DNA of 64,000 nt from Afipia sp. (lineage in GTDB: Bacteria > Pseudomonadota > Alphaproteobacteria > Rhizobiales > Xanthobacteraceae). This document shows positions 33,687-43,479 of the stretch, piece after piece; position 1 is the first letter of the stretch; the number at the start of each line of letters is the position of its first letter. The notes below the pieces were generated by a model. The model was not told the origin of the DNA, ran no database searches, and saw only the letters and a list, made by a program, of their open reading frames with translations. Location of the stretch: NCBI GenBank assembly GCA_017474385.1, contig JAFVHU010000025.1, positions 1 to 64,000 of the forward strand, read 5' to 3'. The position numbers were made by a program, and so were the translations under genes.

Positions 33687-35342
33687 ATGTACGCTTACGA
33701 CGAACTCGATCGGACCATCGTCAACGAACGTGTCCTGGAATTCCGTGATCAGGTGGCGCGCCGTCTGTCTGGCGAGTTGACCGAGGACGAATTCAAGTCG
33801 CTGCGCCTGATGAACGGCGTCTATCTGCAACTGCACGCCTATATGCTGCGGATCGCGATCCCATACGGGACGCTGTCGTCCAAGCAGATGCGCGCACTGG
33901 CGCATGTCGCGCGCAAGTATGACCGTGGTTATGGCCACTTCACCACGCGGCAGAACATCCAGTACAACTGGATCAAGCTCGCTGAATTGCCCGATGCGCT
34001 GGCGGATCTCGCCGAGGTCGGCATTCACGGCATGCAAACGTCGGGCAATTGCATCCGCAACGTGACGTCGGATCAGTGGGCGGGCGTGGCGCCGGGCGAA
34101 GTCGAGGACCCGCGTATCTGGGCGGAAATCCTGCGGCAGTATTCGACGCTGCATCCGGAGTTCTCGTTCCTGCCGCGCAAGTTCAAGTTCGCGATCACCG
34201 CGTCGGAGCATGACCGCGCCGCCATCAAGGTTCACGACATCGGCCTGCGCATTCACAGGAATGCTGCGGGCGAGACCGGCTTCGAGGTGCTGGTCGGCGG
34301 CGGTCTTGGCCGCACGCCGTTCATCGGCAAGACCATCAACGAATTCGTCGGTCACCGCGACATCCTGAGCTATGTCGAGGCGATCCTGCGCGTCTACAAC
34401 CAGTACGGCCGCCGCGACAACATTTACAAAGCGCGCATCAAGATACTGGTCCACGAGCTTGGCATCGAGAAGTTCAAGCAGGAAGTCGAGGAGGAGTGGG
34501 TGCAGATGCGCGACGGGGCGCTGGCGCTCGACAATGCCGAAATCGAAGATATCCGCTCGCGCTTCTTCTATCCGAAGTATGACAAGCTCTCGGACACGCC
34601 GGACGAGTTGAAGAAGGCGCTGCAAAACCCGAATTTCGAGGCCTGGTACAAGAACTCCGTCGCTGAGCACAAGCAGCCCGGTTACGGCATCGTCACGCTG
34701 TCATTGAAGCCGGTCGGAGGCCCTCCGGGCGATGCCACGGCCGAGCAGATGGACGAGATTGCCGATCTTGCGGACAAGTATTCGTTCGGCGAGATCCGCG
34801 TCGGGCATGAACAGAATCTGGCGCTGCCGCATGTCGCCAGGTGCGATCTGCCGGCGCTGTGGCGCGCGCTCGACAGGATCGGCGTCGCGACCCCGAACGT
34901 GAATCTCGTCACCGACATCATTGCCTGCCCCGGTCTCGATTATTGCTCGCTGGCCAATGCGCGTTCGATCCCGATCGCGCAGGAGATCACGCGGCGGTTC
35001 GCCAACCACGACACCGCGAACCTGATCGGCCGGCTGCACATCAATATCTCCGGCTGCATCAATGCCTGCGGTCATCACCATGTCGGCCATATCGGCATTC
35101 TCGGCGTCGAGAAGAACGGCGAGGAATTCTACCAGATCACCATCGGCGGCCGTGCCGATGAGAACGCCGTGCTCGGCAATCTCGTGGGGCCTGCGGTGCC
35201 GTTCGATCAGGTGGCCGATGTGATCGAGGATATCGTCGAGGCCTATCTGGCGCTGCGCCAGCGTCCGCAGGAGCTGTTCGTGGATGCTGTGAAGCGCCTT
35301 GGCGTCGAGCCTTTCAAGGAGCGGGTCTATGCCACTCGTTAA
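33687..35342 (+). CDS. cysI: Sulfite reductase hemoprotein (CysI/NirA family)
   Basis: 551 residues from MYAYDELDRTIVNERVLEFR. It has the ferrite/sulfite reductase repeats (GYGHFTTRQNIQYNWIKL, and SFGEIRVGHEQNLALPHV) and the cysteines that hold the [4Fe-4S]-siroheme: CPGLDYC and later SGCINAC near the C-terminus. It reduces sulfite to sulfide with six electrons. The upstream 79 codons of the open frame overlap DUF2849 and were dropped. No cysJ flavoprotein gene is present, so the electron donor is likely ferredoxin or another partner. Confidence 0.93.
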   Translation: MYAYDELDRTIVNERVLEFRDQVARRLSGELTEDEFKSLRLMNGVYLQLHAYMLRIAIPYGTLSSKQMRALAHVARKYDRGYGHFTTRQNIQYNWIKLAELPDALADLAEVGIHGMQTSGNCIRNVTSDQWAGVAPGEVEDPRIWAEILRQYSTLHPEFSFLPRKFKFAITASEHDRAAIKVHDIGLRIHRNAAGETGFEVLVGGGLGRTPFIGKTINEFVGHRDILSYVEAILRVYNQYGRRDNIYKARIKILVHELGIEKFKQEVEEEWVQMRDGALALDNAEIEDIRSRFFYPKYDKLSDTPDELKKALQNPNFEAWYKNSVAEHKQPGYGIVTLSLKPVGGPPGDATAEQMDEIADLADKYSFGEIRVGHEQNLALPHVARCDLPALWRALDRIGVATPNVNLVTDIIACPGLDYCSLANARSIPIAQEITRRFANHDTANLIGRLHINISGCINACGHHHVGHIGILGVEKNGEEFYQITIGGRADENAVLGNLVGPAVPFDQVADVIEDIVEAYLALRQRPQELFVDAVKRLGVEPFKERVYATR

Positions 35343-35841
35343 GGGTAACGCCATCGTCGTCGATGAATTCGTGCATCTCGCCGATGACGCGGAACTTCCT
35401 GCCGACGGCGCAGTGCTGGTTTCGGCCGAGCGGTTTCTTGCCGATCCCGAGAAGGCGCTCTCGCGCAAGGACAAGCTAGGGGTAATCTGGCCGAACAACC
35501 GCGACGTCGACGACCTGCTGCCATATCTGGCCAGGCTGACGGCGGTGGCGCTGGTGTTTCCGGTGTTCCGCGATGGACGCGCCTACACCCAGGCGCGGCT
35601 GCTGCGGGAGCGTTACAAGTTCCGCGGCGAGTTGCGCGCCACCGGTCAGGTGCTGCGTGACCAGTTCGTGTTCATGCTCCGCGCCGGGTTCGATGCCTTT
35701 GAAGTCAAGAAGCAGAGCGACGCCGAAGCCTTCGCCGTCGTCGCGAAGCGTTATTCGGTGTTCTATCAGCCGACCGGCGACGGCCGCGTCACGGCGTTTC
35801 ATCGCCGGCTGATGCACCTGCCGGAAGGAGTGCGTTCATGA
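35329..35841 (+). CDS. DUF934 protein, sulfite-reductase-associated
   Basis: 170 residues from MPLVKGNAIVVDEFVHLADD, with GVIWPNNRDVDDLLPYL, VFRDGRAYTQARLLRERYKFRGELRATGQVLRDQ and the acidic/Phe-rich FVFMLRAGFDAFEVKK: the DUF934 pattern. It overlaps cysI by 14 bp and cysH by 4 bp, so the three are translationally coupled. DUF934 always travels with this type of CysI; a role in assembling or feeding electrons to the reductase is plausible but unproven. Confidence 0.88.
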   Translation: MPLVKGNAIVVDEFVHLADDAELPADGAVLVSAERFLADPEKALSRKDKLGVIWPNNRDVDDLLPYLARLTAVALVFPVFRDGRAYTQARLLRERYKFRGELRATGQVLRDQFVFMLRAGFDAFEVKKQSDAEAFAVVAKRYSVFYQPTGDGRVTAFHRRLMHLPEGVRS

Positions 35842-36587
35842 CCACTGCTGCACCCTCATTCCTGTCGCAGGCTCCCGCGACGCCTTCGTCATCGCTGATC
35901 GTGGCGGAAGCCGCAGAACTGGATCGCGCACTCGCCAAGGCGTCGCCCGGAGAAGTTATCGCCGCTGCCTTGAAGGCCGTCGGCCGCGACAAGCTCGCTG
36001 TGGTGTCGTCGTTCGGCACCGAGTCGGCAGCGCTGTTGAAAATCGCGGCGGATGTCGATCCGGCGATCCCGGTAGTGTTTCTCGACACGGGCTGGCTGTT
36101 CGAGGAAACGCTGGCCTATCGCGATACGCTGATAAAGCTGCTCGGGCTGACGGACGTGCGCACCATTCATCCGCTGCCGGATACGCTTGATCGCGAGGAC
36201 AAGGATCGCGATCTGTGGTTCACGAATCCCGATCAGTGCTGCTTCATCCGCAAGGTGGAACCGCTGGCGCGGGCGCTGTCGTCGTTCAACGGCTGGATCA
36301 ATGGCCGCAAGCGTTTTCAGGGCGGCGACCGCGCCGCAATTCCGGTGGTCGAAGCCGACGGTGCGCGTTTGAAGTTCAATCCGCTGGCGAACGCAACGCT
36401 GGACGAGCTCAAGGCGCTTTATGCAACGATGAATCTTCCGCCGCATCCTTTGGTCGCATCCGGCTTTACCTCGATCGGGTGTATGCCTTGCACCAGCCGC
36501 ACGCTTCCCGGCGAGGATCCGCGAGCGGGCCGCTGGCGCGACCGAGGCAAGACGGAGTGCGGTATTCACGTCACCAAAACTTCGTAA
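35838..36587 (+). CDS. cysH: Adenylylsulfate (APS) reductase
   Basis: 249 residues. It has VSSFGTESAALLKI (PP-loop), FLDTGWLFEETLAYRD, the cysteine pair C134-C135 in DQCCFIRKVEPL, C215-M-P-C218, and the catalytic C241 in ECGIH. The four additional cysteines mean a [4Fe-4S] cluster, so this is the APS-type rather than PAPS-type enzyme. It reduces APS to sulfite. A GGAAGGAG site lies upstream. It ends the cysG-cysH unit. Confidence 0.95.
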   Translation: MTTAAPSFLSQAPATPSSSLIVAEAAELDRALAKASPGEVIAAALKAVGRDKLAVVSSFGTESAALLKIAADVDPAIPVVFLDTGWLFEETLAYRDTLIKLLGLTDVRTIHPLPDTLDREDKDRDLWFTNPDQCCFIRKVEPLARALSSFNGWINGRKRFQGGDRAAIPVVEADGARLKFNPLANATLDELKALYATMNLPPHPLVASGFTSIGCMPCTSRTLPGEDPRAGRWRDRGKTECGIHVTKTS

Positions 36588-36741
36588 AATTTTGCCTTCT
36601 TGAAAATCGGTATTTCGTGGAACGTTTGTCCAGCAATCTTGCTAAGAATGAAATCCGGTTTCGTTGACATAACCACGCGAGTTCCAGAGTTTCACGCCTT
36701 CCCTGATGGCGATGATGCCGTCAGTTCGAATGGAGTTTGAA
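36588..36741. other. Spacer between cysH and the second sbp
   Basis: No gene. A small dyad AGCAA-TC-TTGCT lies at 36632-36643. No strong terminator is visible, so read-through from cysH into the transporter genes is possible. Confidence 0.4.
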
Positions 36742-37746
36742 ATGGTTCGCCCCAATTCAATGATCAGCCGTCTTCTCGTGATTGGAAGTTTGATCTGGGC
36801 AAGCTCGGCGCTTGCCGCGGATGTGTCGCTGCTCAACGTGTCGTACGATCCGACGCGCGAGCTGTATGGTGATTTCAACAAGGCGTTCGCTGCTGCGTAC
36901 CAGAAGGAAACCGGCAAGAGCATCGAGATCAAGCAGTCGCATGGCGGCTCGGGATCGCAGGCGCGCTCGGTGATCGACGGTCTGCAGGCCGACGTGGTGA
37001 CGCTGGCGCTGGCCTATGACATCGACGCGATCGCGGGCAAGAATCTGATCGCGAAGGACTGGCAGAAGAAGCTGCCGCAGAATGCATCGCCTTACACGTC
37101 GACCATTGTGTTCCTGGTGCGCAAGGGCAATCCCAAGGGCATCAAGGACTGGGACGATCTGATCAAGAGCGGTGTGCAGGTCATCACGCCCAACCCGAAG
37201 ACCTCCGGCGGCGCGCGCTGGAATTATCTTGCAGCGTGGGGTTACGCGCTGAAGAAATTCGGCGGCGAAGACAAAGCGAAGAAGTTCGTCGGCGACATCT
37301 TCAAGAATGTGCCGGTGCTCGATACCGGCGCGCGCGGATCGACCGTAACGTTCGTTGAGCGCGGAGTCGGCGACGTGCTGCTGGCCTGGGAGAATGAAGC
37401 CTTCCTCGCGGTGAAGGAATTCGGCAAGGACAAGTTCGAGATCGTGGCGCCGCCGCTGTCGATCCTCGCTGAGCCGCCGATTGCGGTGGTCGACACGGTT
37501 GCCGACAAGAAGGGCACCCGCGCCGCTGCTGAAGCCTACCTGAAATACTGGTACACCAAGGAAGGCCAGGAAATCGCGGCGCGGAATTTCTATCGACCAC
37601 GCGACGCAGCGGTCGGCGAAAAGTATGCGGACTCCTTTGCAAAGGTTGACCTTTTTACCATCGACGACGTGTTCGGCGGCTGGACCAAGGCGCAAAAGGA
37701 ACACTTCGGTGAAGGCGGCGTTTTCGATCAGATCTACAAGAACTGA
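36742..37746 (+). CDS. sbp: Periplasmic sulfate-binding protein (copy 2)
   Basis: 334 residues from [20 protein letters not shown] with the signal peptide ending near SSALA. It has [59 protein letters not shown] and [19 protein letters not shown] six bases before 36742 favours this start over an upstream ATG. It is the binding protein of the complete sulfate transporter encoded downstream. Confidence 0.95.
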   Translation: MVRPNSMISRLLVIGSLIWASSALAADVSLLNVSYDPTRELYGDFNKAFAAAYQKETGKSIEIKQSHGGSGSQARSVIDGLQADVVTLALAYDIDAIAGKNLIAKDWQKKLPQNASPYTSTIVFLVRKGNPKGIKDWDDLIKSGVQVITPNPKTSGGARWNYLAAWGYALKKFGGEDKAKKFVGDIFKNVPVLDTGARGSTVTFVERGVGDVLLAWENEAFLAVKEFGKDKFEIVAPPLSILAEPPIAVVDTVADKKGTRAAAEAYLKYWYTKEGQEIAARNFYRPRDAAVGEKYADSFAKVDLFTIDDVFGGWTKAQKEHFGEGGVFDQIYKN

Positions 37747-37772
37747 TCTGATCGCGGAGTGATGGGGGCATC

Positions 37773-38615
37773 GTGAGCGGAGGAGCAGGACGACGACGGG
37801 CATTGCCGGGTTTTGGCCTCACCATGGGGCTGACGCTGACATGGCTGTCGATCATCGTGCTGATTCCGCTCGCGGGCCTTTTCCTCAAAACGTCTGAACT
37901 CAGTCTTTTTCAGTTCTGGGAGATTCTTACTGCCCGCCGCACCCTCAACGCGCTGAGGATTTCCTTCGGCCTCGCGTTCCTGGCCGCCATCGTCAATCTG
38001 GTGATGGGTATGGTGATCGTCTGGGTGCTGGTGCGTTACAAGTTTCCCGGCCGCCGTATCTTTGACGCCATTGTCGACATCCCGTTCGCGCTGCCGACCG
38101 CCGTTGCCGGCGTGGCGCTGACGGCGCTGTTCGCGCAGAAGGGTTGGCTCGGCGCGCCGCTGGCGGAGTGGGGCATCAAAGTCGCCTTCACGCCGATCGG
38201 CATTTTCGTGGCGATGATCTTCATCGGATTTCCGTTCGTGGTGCGCACGGTGCAGCCGGTGCTGCTCGATCTCGAAGTTGAGCTTGAGGAAGCCGCCGCA
38301 AGCCTCGGCGCGTCGCGCTGGGACATCATCCGGCGCGTGATCCTTCCAAGCCTGACGCCGGCGATCCTGACCGGTTTCGCGCTCGCGTTTGCGCGCGCGG
38401 TGGGCGAATACGGCTCGGTCATCTTCATCGCCGGTAACCTTCCGAACGTCTCGGAGATCGCACCGCTGCTGATCGTGATCCGGCTGTCTGAGTTTCGTTA
38501 CGCGGATGCCACCGCCATCGCCGTCATCATGCTGATCGTCTCGTTCCTGATCATCTTCACCATCAACCGCATTCAACGCTGGGCGCAAACGCGCGGCGTC
38601 GCGGTTTCGATCTGA
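37773..38615 (+). CDS. cysT: Sulfate ABC transporter permease CysT (copy 2)
   Basis: 280 residues starting at GTG with [20 protein letters not shown]. It shows [49 protein letters not shown] and [16 protein letters not shown]. It partners CysW2 and CysA. Spacing is 26 bp from sbp and 8 bp to cysW. It is homologous throughout to the copy at 26850. Confidence 0.95.
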   Translation: MSGGAGRRRALPGFGLTMGLTLTWLSIIVLIPLAGLFLKTSELSLFQFWEILTARRTLNALRISFGLAFLAAIVNLVMGMVIVWVLVRYKFPGRRIFDAIVDIPFALPTAVAGVALTALFAQKGWLGAPLAEWGIKVAFTPIGIFVAMIFIGFPFVVRTVQPVLLDLEVELEEAAASLGASRWDIIRRVILPSLTPAILTGFALAFARAVGEYGSVIFIAGNLPNVSEIAPLLIVIRLSEFRYADATAIAVIMLIVSFLIIFTINRIQRWAQTRGVAVSI

Positions 38616-38623
38616 GCGGCGTC

Positions 38624-39490
38624 ATGGTCATCAAACGCCGCACATCTGCGCCCGCGCATCAGGTCAGAACCGAGCCCGCATGGGTGCGCTGGTTTCTCAT
38701 CACCATCGCCGTCGGTTTTCTGACGATCTTCGTCGTGCTGCCGCTGGTCGTGGTGTTCACCGAGGCGTTCTCGAAAGGCATCGGCGCTTATCTCTCCGCG
38801 CTCTCGGATCCGGAAGCGTTGTCCGCGATCAGGCTGACACTGACCGTCGCGGTCATCTCGGTGGGGCTGAATCTCGTGTTCGGCGTGATCGCGGCCTGGG
38901 CGATCGCGAAGTTCGAATTTCCCGGCAAGGTCTTCCTGATCACCCTGATCGATCTTCCGTTCTCGGTCAGCCCGGTGATCTCGGGCCTGGTGTTCGTGCT
39001 GCTGTTCGGCGCGCAGGGCTATTTCGGCACCTGGCTGATGGAGCACGGCGTCCAGATCCTGTTCGCGGTGCCGGGCATCGCGCTGGCGACGACCTTCGTG
39101 ACGTTTCCGTTCGTGGCGCGCGAGCTGATCCCGCTGATGCAGGAGCAGGGAACCCAGGAGGAGGAGGCGGCGATTTCGCTCGGCGCATCCGGCCTGCGCA
39201 CCTTCCTGCGCGTGACCATCCCGAACATCAAATGGGGCATCCTCTACGGCGTTTTGCTCTGCAATGCCCGTGCGATGGGCGAATTCGGCGCGGTTTCGGT
39301 GGTCTCGGGCCATATCCGCGGCGAGACCAACACCATGCCGCTGCTCGTCGAAATCCTGTACAATGAGTACCAGTTTGTGGCTTCGTTCGCGATCGCGTCG
39401 CTGCTCGCATTCCTGGCGCTCGTCACGCTGATCGTGAAAACGGTCCTCGAAAGCCATCTCGAAGAAGGACAGACCGCAAGTGACGATTGA
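38624..39490 (+). CDS. cysW: Sulfate ABC transporter permease CysW (copy 2)
   Basis: 288 residues with six helices, [48 protein letters not shown] and [21 protein letters not shown]. It overlaps cysA by 11 bp, which implies coupled translation of the permease and its ATPase. Confidence 0.95.
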   Translation: MVIKRRTSAPAHQVRTEPAWVRWFLITIAVGFLTIFVVLPLVVVFTEAFSKGIGAYLSALSDPEALSAIRLTLTVAVISVGLNLVFGVIAAWAIAKFEFPGKVFLITLIDLPFSVSPVISGLVFVLLFGAQGYFGTWLMEHGVQILFAVPGIALATTFVTFPFVARELIPLMQEQGTQEEEAAISLGASGLRTFLRVTIPNIKWGILYGVLLCNARAMGEFGAVSVVSGHIRGETNTMPLLVEILYNEYQFVASFAIASLLAFLALVTLIVKTVLESHLEEGQTASDD

Positions 39491-40529
39491 AGTCCGCAAC
39501 ATCGTGAAAAAGTTCGGCGCGTTTGCCGCGCTCGATCATGTCGATCTCAAGGTTGCCACCGGCGAACTGGTGGCGCTGCTCGGGCCGTCGGGCTCCGGCA
39601 AGACCTCGCTGCTGCGTATCATCGCGGGTCTCGACTGGCCGGATGAAGGCTCGGTGATTTTCGACGGCGAGGATGCGCTGTCGCGCGGCGCGGGAGAACG
39701 TCACGTCGGTTTCGTCTTCCAGCACTACGCGCTGTTCCGGCATATGAGCGTATTCGAGAACGTCGCCTTCGGTCTTCGCGTGCAGCCGCGCTCGGTTCGC
39801 AAGGACGAAGCACACATCAGGAAACGCGTGAAGGAATTGCTCGATCTGGTGCAGCTCGACTGGCTGGCGGATCGCTATCCGAGCCAGTTGTCCGGCGGCC
39901 AGCGCCAGCGCATCGCGCTTGCGCGCGCGCTCGCCATCGAGCCCCGCATCCTGCTGCTGGACGAACCGTTCGGCGCGCTCGATGCCAAAGTGCGCAAGGA
40001 ATTGCGCCGCTGGCTGCGCCAGCTCCATGACGAGATTCACGTCACCTCGATTTTCGTCACCCACGATCAGGAAGAAGCGCTGGAAGTCGCCAACCGCGTG
40101 GTGGTGATGGACAAGGGCAAGATCGAACAGATCGGCACACCTGGTGACGTTTACGACAATCCGGCGACCGCCTTCGTTCACGGCTTCATCGGCGAATCCA
40201 TCGTGCTGCCGGTGCAGGTGTCCGACGGCAAGGTCCGGCTCGGCGACAAGGTCCTGAACCTCGAGCCGCGCGATGCCGCATCGGGTCCGTCGAATCTCTT
40301 CATCCGCCGTCATGACGTTTCAATCGTGCCGAACGGCAGCGGCATCTTCGAGGGCGACGTCAAGCATGTGCGTGCGTTCGGCCCGACCCAGCGCGCCGAC
40401 GTGGTTCTGCATAACGGCGCGACCGAAACCCTGATCGAGATCGACGCGCCGCGTGACCGCGATCTCAAGCCCGGCGACGTGGTCAGCCTCCAGCCCCGGC
40501 GCTACCGGCTGTTCCCGGCGCAGTCGTGA
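39480..40529 (+). CDS. cysA: Sulfate/thiosulfate ABC transporter ATP-binding protein CysA
   Basis: 349 residues starting at GTG inside the end of cysW. It has Walker [11 protein letters not shown], signature [15 protein letters not shown], Walker [21 protein letters not shown] and [13 protein letters not shown], followed by a C-terminal TOBE-like regulatory domain. It is the only CysA in the window and may serve both CysTW pairs. Confidence 0.96.
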   Translation: MTIEVRNIVKKFGAFAALDHVDLKVATGELVALLGPSGSGKTSLLRIIAGLDWPDEGSVIFDGEDALSRGAGERHVGFVFQHYALFRHMSVFENVAFGLRVQPRSVRKDEAHIRKRVKELLDLVQLDWLADRYPSQLSGGQRQRIALARALAIEPRILLLDEPFGALDAKVRKELRRWLRQLHDEIHVTSIFVTHDQEEALEVANRVVVMDKGKIEQIGTPGDVYDNPATAFVHGFIGESIVLPVQVSDGKVRLGDKVLNLEPRDAASGPSNLFIRRHDVSIVPNGSGIFEGDVKHVRAFGPTQRADVVLHNGATETLIEIDAPRDRDLKPGDVVSLQPRRYRLFPAQS

Positions 40530-40537
40530 GTTCTTCA

Positions 40538-40661
40538 CCTCTCCCCGTTCTTACGGGGAGAGGTCGGATCGCTTTTTGCGATCCAGGTGAGGGGCAGGCA
40601 TCGACGCAACGCATCTGATTGGCCCTTCACCCCAACCCTCTCCCCGCAGGCGGGGAGAGGG
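40538..40661. repeat. Intergenic repeat with three hairpins (CCTCTCCCCG type)
   Basis: CCTCTCCCCG pairs with CGGGGAGAGG (40538-40563), GGATCGC with GCGATCC (40566-40584), and CCCTCTCCCCGC with GCGGGGAGAGGG (40636-40661). The two outer hairpins share the same core. This dispersed element is common in Bradyrhizobium relatives. It separates cysA from the next gene. Confidence 0.8.
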
Positions 40662-40774
40662 AGCGTATCGTGCATGTCGGTCTGCATCAGGGTTCCCACT
40701 CCAATCCATCTCGCGTTCACCTTTCAGCCACTGTTGGTGTGCAACAAACGCCGACCGACGGTTGGGGAATTGAT

Positions 40775-41284
40775 ATGATACGCGTGGCGGGGACCATTCT
40801 GGCTCTGACGATCCTGGGCGGCTGCGGAACGGGCGGTGACACGTCCACCGAGCAGCCGGCGTTCTATCTCAGCATGGCCACTGCCGGCGCGAAGCTCGAT
40901 CCCAATGTCGCAGCTTCGATGATCTCCGGCTACCGGCAGAACAACGGCCTCGGCGCGGTCCAGGTCGATCCCCTGCTGATGAAGGCAGCGGAGACCCAGT
41001 CGCAGGCGATGGGGGCCCGTAACAAGCTTGATCACAACGTCGCCGGTCCGCTGGACAAGCGCATCAAAGCCTCGGGCTTCGATGCCACCAAGGCAGTCGA
41101 AAACGTCTCGGCCGGCTATCACACCCTCGCGGAGGCTTTCTCGGGCTGGCGGGACTCGCCGCCCCACAAGGCCAACATGCTGGCCAGCGGTGTCACAAAA
41201 ATGGGCATTGCGGCGACCTATGTTCCGAATACCAAATACAAGGTGTTCTGGACGCTGATCCTTGCCGCGCCGGACGCGCGCTAG
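40775..41284 (+). CDS. CAP (SCP/PR-1) domain lipoprotein
   Basis: 169 residues from MIRVAGTILALTILGGCGTG. The LGGC lipobox gives a lipidated Cys near residue 17. A CAP-like domain follows: ISGYRQNNGLGAVQVDPLLMKAA, a histidine in LDHNVAG, and AFSGWRDSPPHKANML with the second histidine. Bacterial CAP proteins are often secreted; their chemistry is unclear. GGGGA six bases before 40775 fixes the start; the longer frame runs into the repeat. Confidence 0.88.
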   Translation: MIRVAGTILALTILGGCGTGGDTSTEQPAFYLSMATAGAKLDPNVAASMISGYRQNNGLGAVQVDPLLMKAAETQSQAMGARNKLDHNVAGPLDKRIKASGFDATKAVENVSAGYHTLAEAFSGWRDSPPHKANMLASGVTKMGIAATYVPNTKYKVFWTLILAAPDAR

Positions 41285-41393
41285 CTGCCCAGATAAATCT
41301 TCTGTGACACGATCCCCTTTTTCGCCAATTGACGCGGATGCGAACTGAGGCCACCGTGCTGCAACATTGGTTCCCCGCCGATGGTGTTGAGTA

Positions 41394-42581
41394 ATGCCTA
41401 TGGATCAGCTTTCCCCCCAAAGAGAAACCGCCGTATCGATACCCGCAGAGGCGCAGCGCGTGCTGGTCCTGCAAGGTGGTGGTGCGCTCGGCTCCTATCA
41501 GGCCGGCGCCTATCAGGCGCTCTGTCATCATGATTTCGAGCCGAGCTGGATCGCAGGTATTTCGATCGGCGCGATTAACGCTGCGATCATCGCCGGCAAT
41601 GAGCGCGAAAAGCGGGTCGGCAAGCTGAAGGAGTTCTGGGAAATGGTGTCGTCGGGTTCGCCGATGCCATGGGCTCCGTTCGTGCAGGGCGACCACGCGC
41701 GCTCGGTCTTCAATGAGACCAGCGCCGCGCTGATCGCGACCTTCGGAGCGCCGGGATTTTTCACGCCGCGGTTTCCGCCGGCGCCGGTCTGGCCGCCGGG
41801 CAGCCCGCAGTCGCAGAGCTATTACGACACCACACCGCTGCGCGCGACGCTGGAGCGGCTGGTGGATTTCGACCGCATCAACGATCTGAAGACGAGGCTC
41901 AGCGTGGGCGCGGTCAGCGTCACCAGCGGCAACTTCAGATATTTCGATAATGTCGAGTTCAAGAAGCTCGGCAAGAAAATCGGGCCGGAGCACATTATGG
42001 CGTCCGGCGCGTTGCCGCCGGGCTTTCCCTCCATCGAGATCGAGGGTGAGCATTACTGGGACGGCGGCGTCGCCTCCAATACGCCGCTGGATTACGTGTT
42101 GGATGCCGAGACCCGGACCGATCTCCTGATCTTCCAGGTCGATCTGTTCAGCGCGCGCGGGCTGCTCCCGCAGGGCTTGATCGATGCGGCCGAGCGCGAA
42201 AAGGACATCCGCTATTCAAGCCGCACCCGCATGAACACCGACAAGGCGAAAAGGATTCACGACGCCAAGAAGGCGGTGCGCGAACTGATCGCCAAGCTGC
42301 CGGAGAGTTTCAAGGACGATCCGCTGGTCGCGACGCTCAACGAGGCGGCGAAGGAAAACACCATCACGGTGGTTCACTTGATCTATCGCAGCAAGGTCCA
42401 CGAAGCCTCGTCGAAGGATTACGACTTCTCGCGGATCGGGATGGTCGAGCACTGGGCTGCTGGCGAGCGCGACGTCTCCGCCTCGATGAGCCATCCGGAG
42501 TGGCTGAACCGGCCGCAATCGGATGAATCAATGGTCACCTACGATCTTTGCGAAGACGGGTTGCGTTATATCAAGCAGTGA
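41394..42581 (+). CDS. Patatin-like phospholipase with DUF3734 C-terminus
   Basis: 395 residues. The patatin domain has the oxyanion motif LQGGGALGSYQAGAY, the nucleophile elbow GISIG, and the Asp of the dyad in YWDGGVASNTPLDYVL. The C-terminal part (KDIRYSSRTRMNTDKAKRIHDAKKAVRELIAKLP, and WAAGERDVSASMSHPEW) is the DUF3734 extension. It probably hydrolyses acyl esters. The next gene, 13 bp downstream, is a 3-hydroxybutyrate dehydrogenase; this pair is common in Bradyrhizobium relatives and hints at a link to PHB or lipid turnover. Confidence 0.92.
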   Translation: MPMDQLSPQRETAVSIPAEAQRVLVLQGGGALGSYQAGAYQALCHHDFEPSWIAGISIGAINAAIIAGNEREKRVGKLKEFWEMVSSGSPMPWAPFVQGDHARSVFNETSAALIATFGAPGFFTPRFPPAPVWPPGSPQSQSYYDTTPLRATLERLVDFDRINDLKTRLSVGAVSVTSGNFRYFDNVEFKKLGKKIGPEHIMASGALPPGFPSIEIEGEHYWDGGVASNTPLDYVLDAETRTDLLIFQVDLFSARGLLPQGLIDAAEREKDIRYSSRTRMNTDKAKRIHDAKKAVRELIAKLPESFKDDPLVATLNEAAKENTITVVHLIYRSKVHEASSKDYDFSRIGMVEHWAAGERDVSASMSHPEWLNRPQSDESMVTYDLCEDGLRYIKQ

Positions 42582-42594
42582 ACAGGAGCGACGA

Positions 42595-43383
42595 ATGGGT
42601 ACTCTTTCCGGCAAGACGGCGGTGGTGACGGGTTCGACCAGCGGCATCGGTCTCGCCTATGCGCGGGCCTTTGCGGGCGCGGGCGCGAACATCGTGATCA
42701 ACGGCTTCGGCGCGCCAGCCGACATCGAGAAAGAGCGCTTGGCCATCGAGAAGGATTTTGGCGTCAAGGCGGTTCATTCGCCCGCCGACATGACCAAGCC
42801 GGCAGAAATCGCGGAAATGATCGCGCTCGGCGAGAAGACGTTCGGTTCGGTGGACGTTCTGGTGAATAACGCCGGCGTGCAGTTCGTCTCTCCGATCGAG
42901 GACTTTCCCATCGAGAAGTGGGACATGATCATTGCGATCAACCTGACCTCGGCGTTTCACGGCATCCGCGCCGTGGTGCCCGGCATGAAGAAGCGCGGCT
43001 GGGGCCGCATCATCAACACCGCCTCGGCGCACTCGCTGGTCGCGTCGCCCTTCAAGTCGGCTTACGTCTCCGCGAAGCACGGCATCGCCGGTCTCACCAA
43101 GACCGCCGCACTGGAGCTTGCGACTCACAAGATCACGGTGAACTGCATTTCGCCAGGCTATGTCTGGACGCCGCTGGTGGAAAAGCAGATTCCGGAAACC
43201 ATGAAGGCGCGCGGATTGACCAAGGAGCAGGTCATCAACGACGTCCTGCTCGATGCCCAGCCGACCAAGGAATTCGTGACATCGGAGCAGGTGGCGGCGC
43301 TGGCGCTGTTTCTCTGCGGCGACGATGCCGCGCAGATCACCGGCGCGAACCTGTCAATCGACGGCGGCTGGACGGCGGAGTAG
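42595..43383 (+). CDS. bdhA: D-beta-hydroxybutyrate dehydrogenase (SDR family)
   Basis: 262 residues from MGTLSGKTAVVTGSTSGIGL (NAD-binding TGxxxGIG), with VNNAGVQFV, the catalytic Ser in INTASAHS, and YVSAKHG with Tyr and Lys. The loop IPETMKARGLTKEQVINDVLL is typical of 3-hydroxybutyrate dehydrogenases. It interconverts 3-hydroxybutyrate and acetoacetate in PHB breakdown. AGGAG precedes the chosen ATG. Confidence 0.93.
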   Translation: MGTLSGKTAVVTGSTSGIGLAYARAFAGAGANIVINGFGAPADIEKERLAIEKDFGVKAVHSPADMTKPAEIAEMIALGEKTFGSVDVLVNNAGVQFVSPIEDFPIEKWDMIIAINLTSAFHGIRAVVPGMKKRGWGRIINTASAHSLVASPFKSAYVSAKHGIAGLTKTAALELATHKITVNCISPGYVWTPLVEKQIPETMKARGLTKEQVINDVLLDAQPTKEFVTSEQVAALALFLCGDDAAQITGANLSIDGGWTAE

Positions 43384-43392
43384 CCACTGAAT

Positions 43393-43467
43393 GTCATTGC
43401 CGGGCTTGACCCGGCAATCCATCTCTTTGGAAGTGCGATGGATACGCGGGTCAAGCCCGCGTATGAC
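43393..43467. repeat. Double-stem intergenic repeat (GTCAT...ATGAC type), copy B
   Basis: Nearly the same sequence as copy A at 27737: identical first 35 bp, then GGATACGCGGG pairing with CCCGCGTATGAC-side bases, with the outer GTCAT/ATGAC arms conserved. It fills the gap between convergent bdhA and the flippase gene and could act as a bidirectional terminator. Confidence 0.88.
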
Positions 43468-43479
43468 TTTCGTGCTGTG

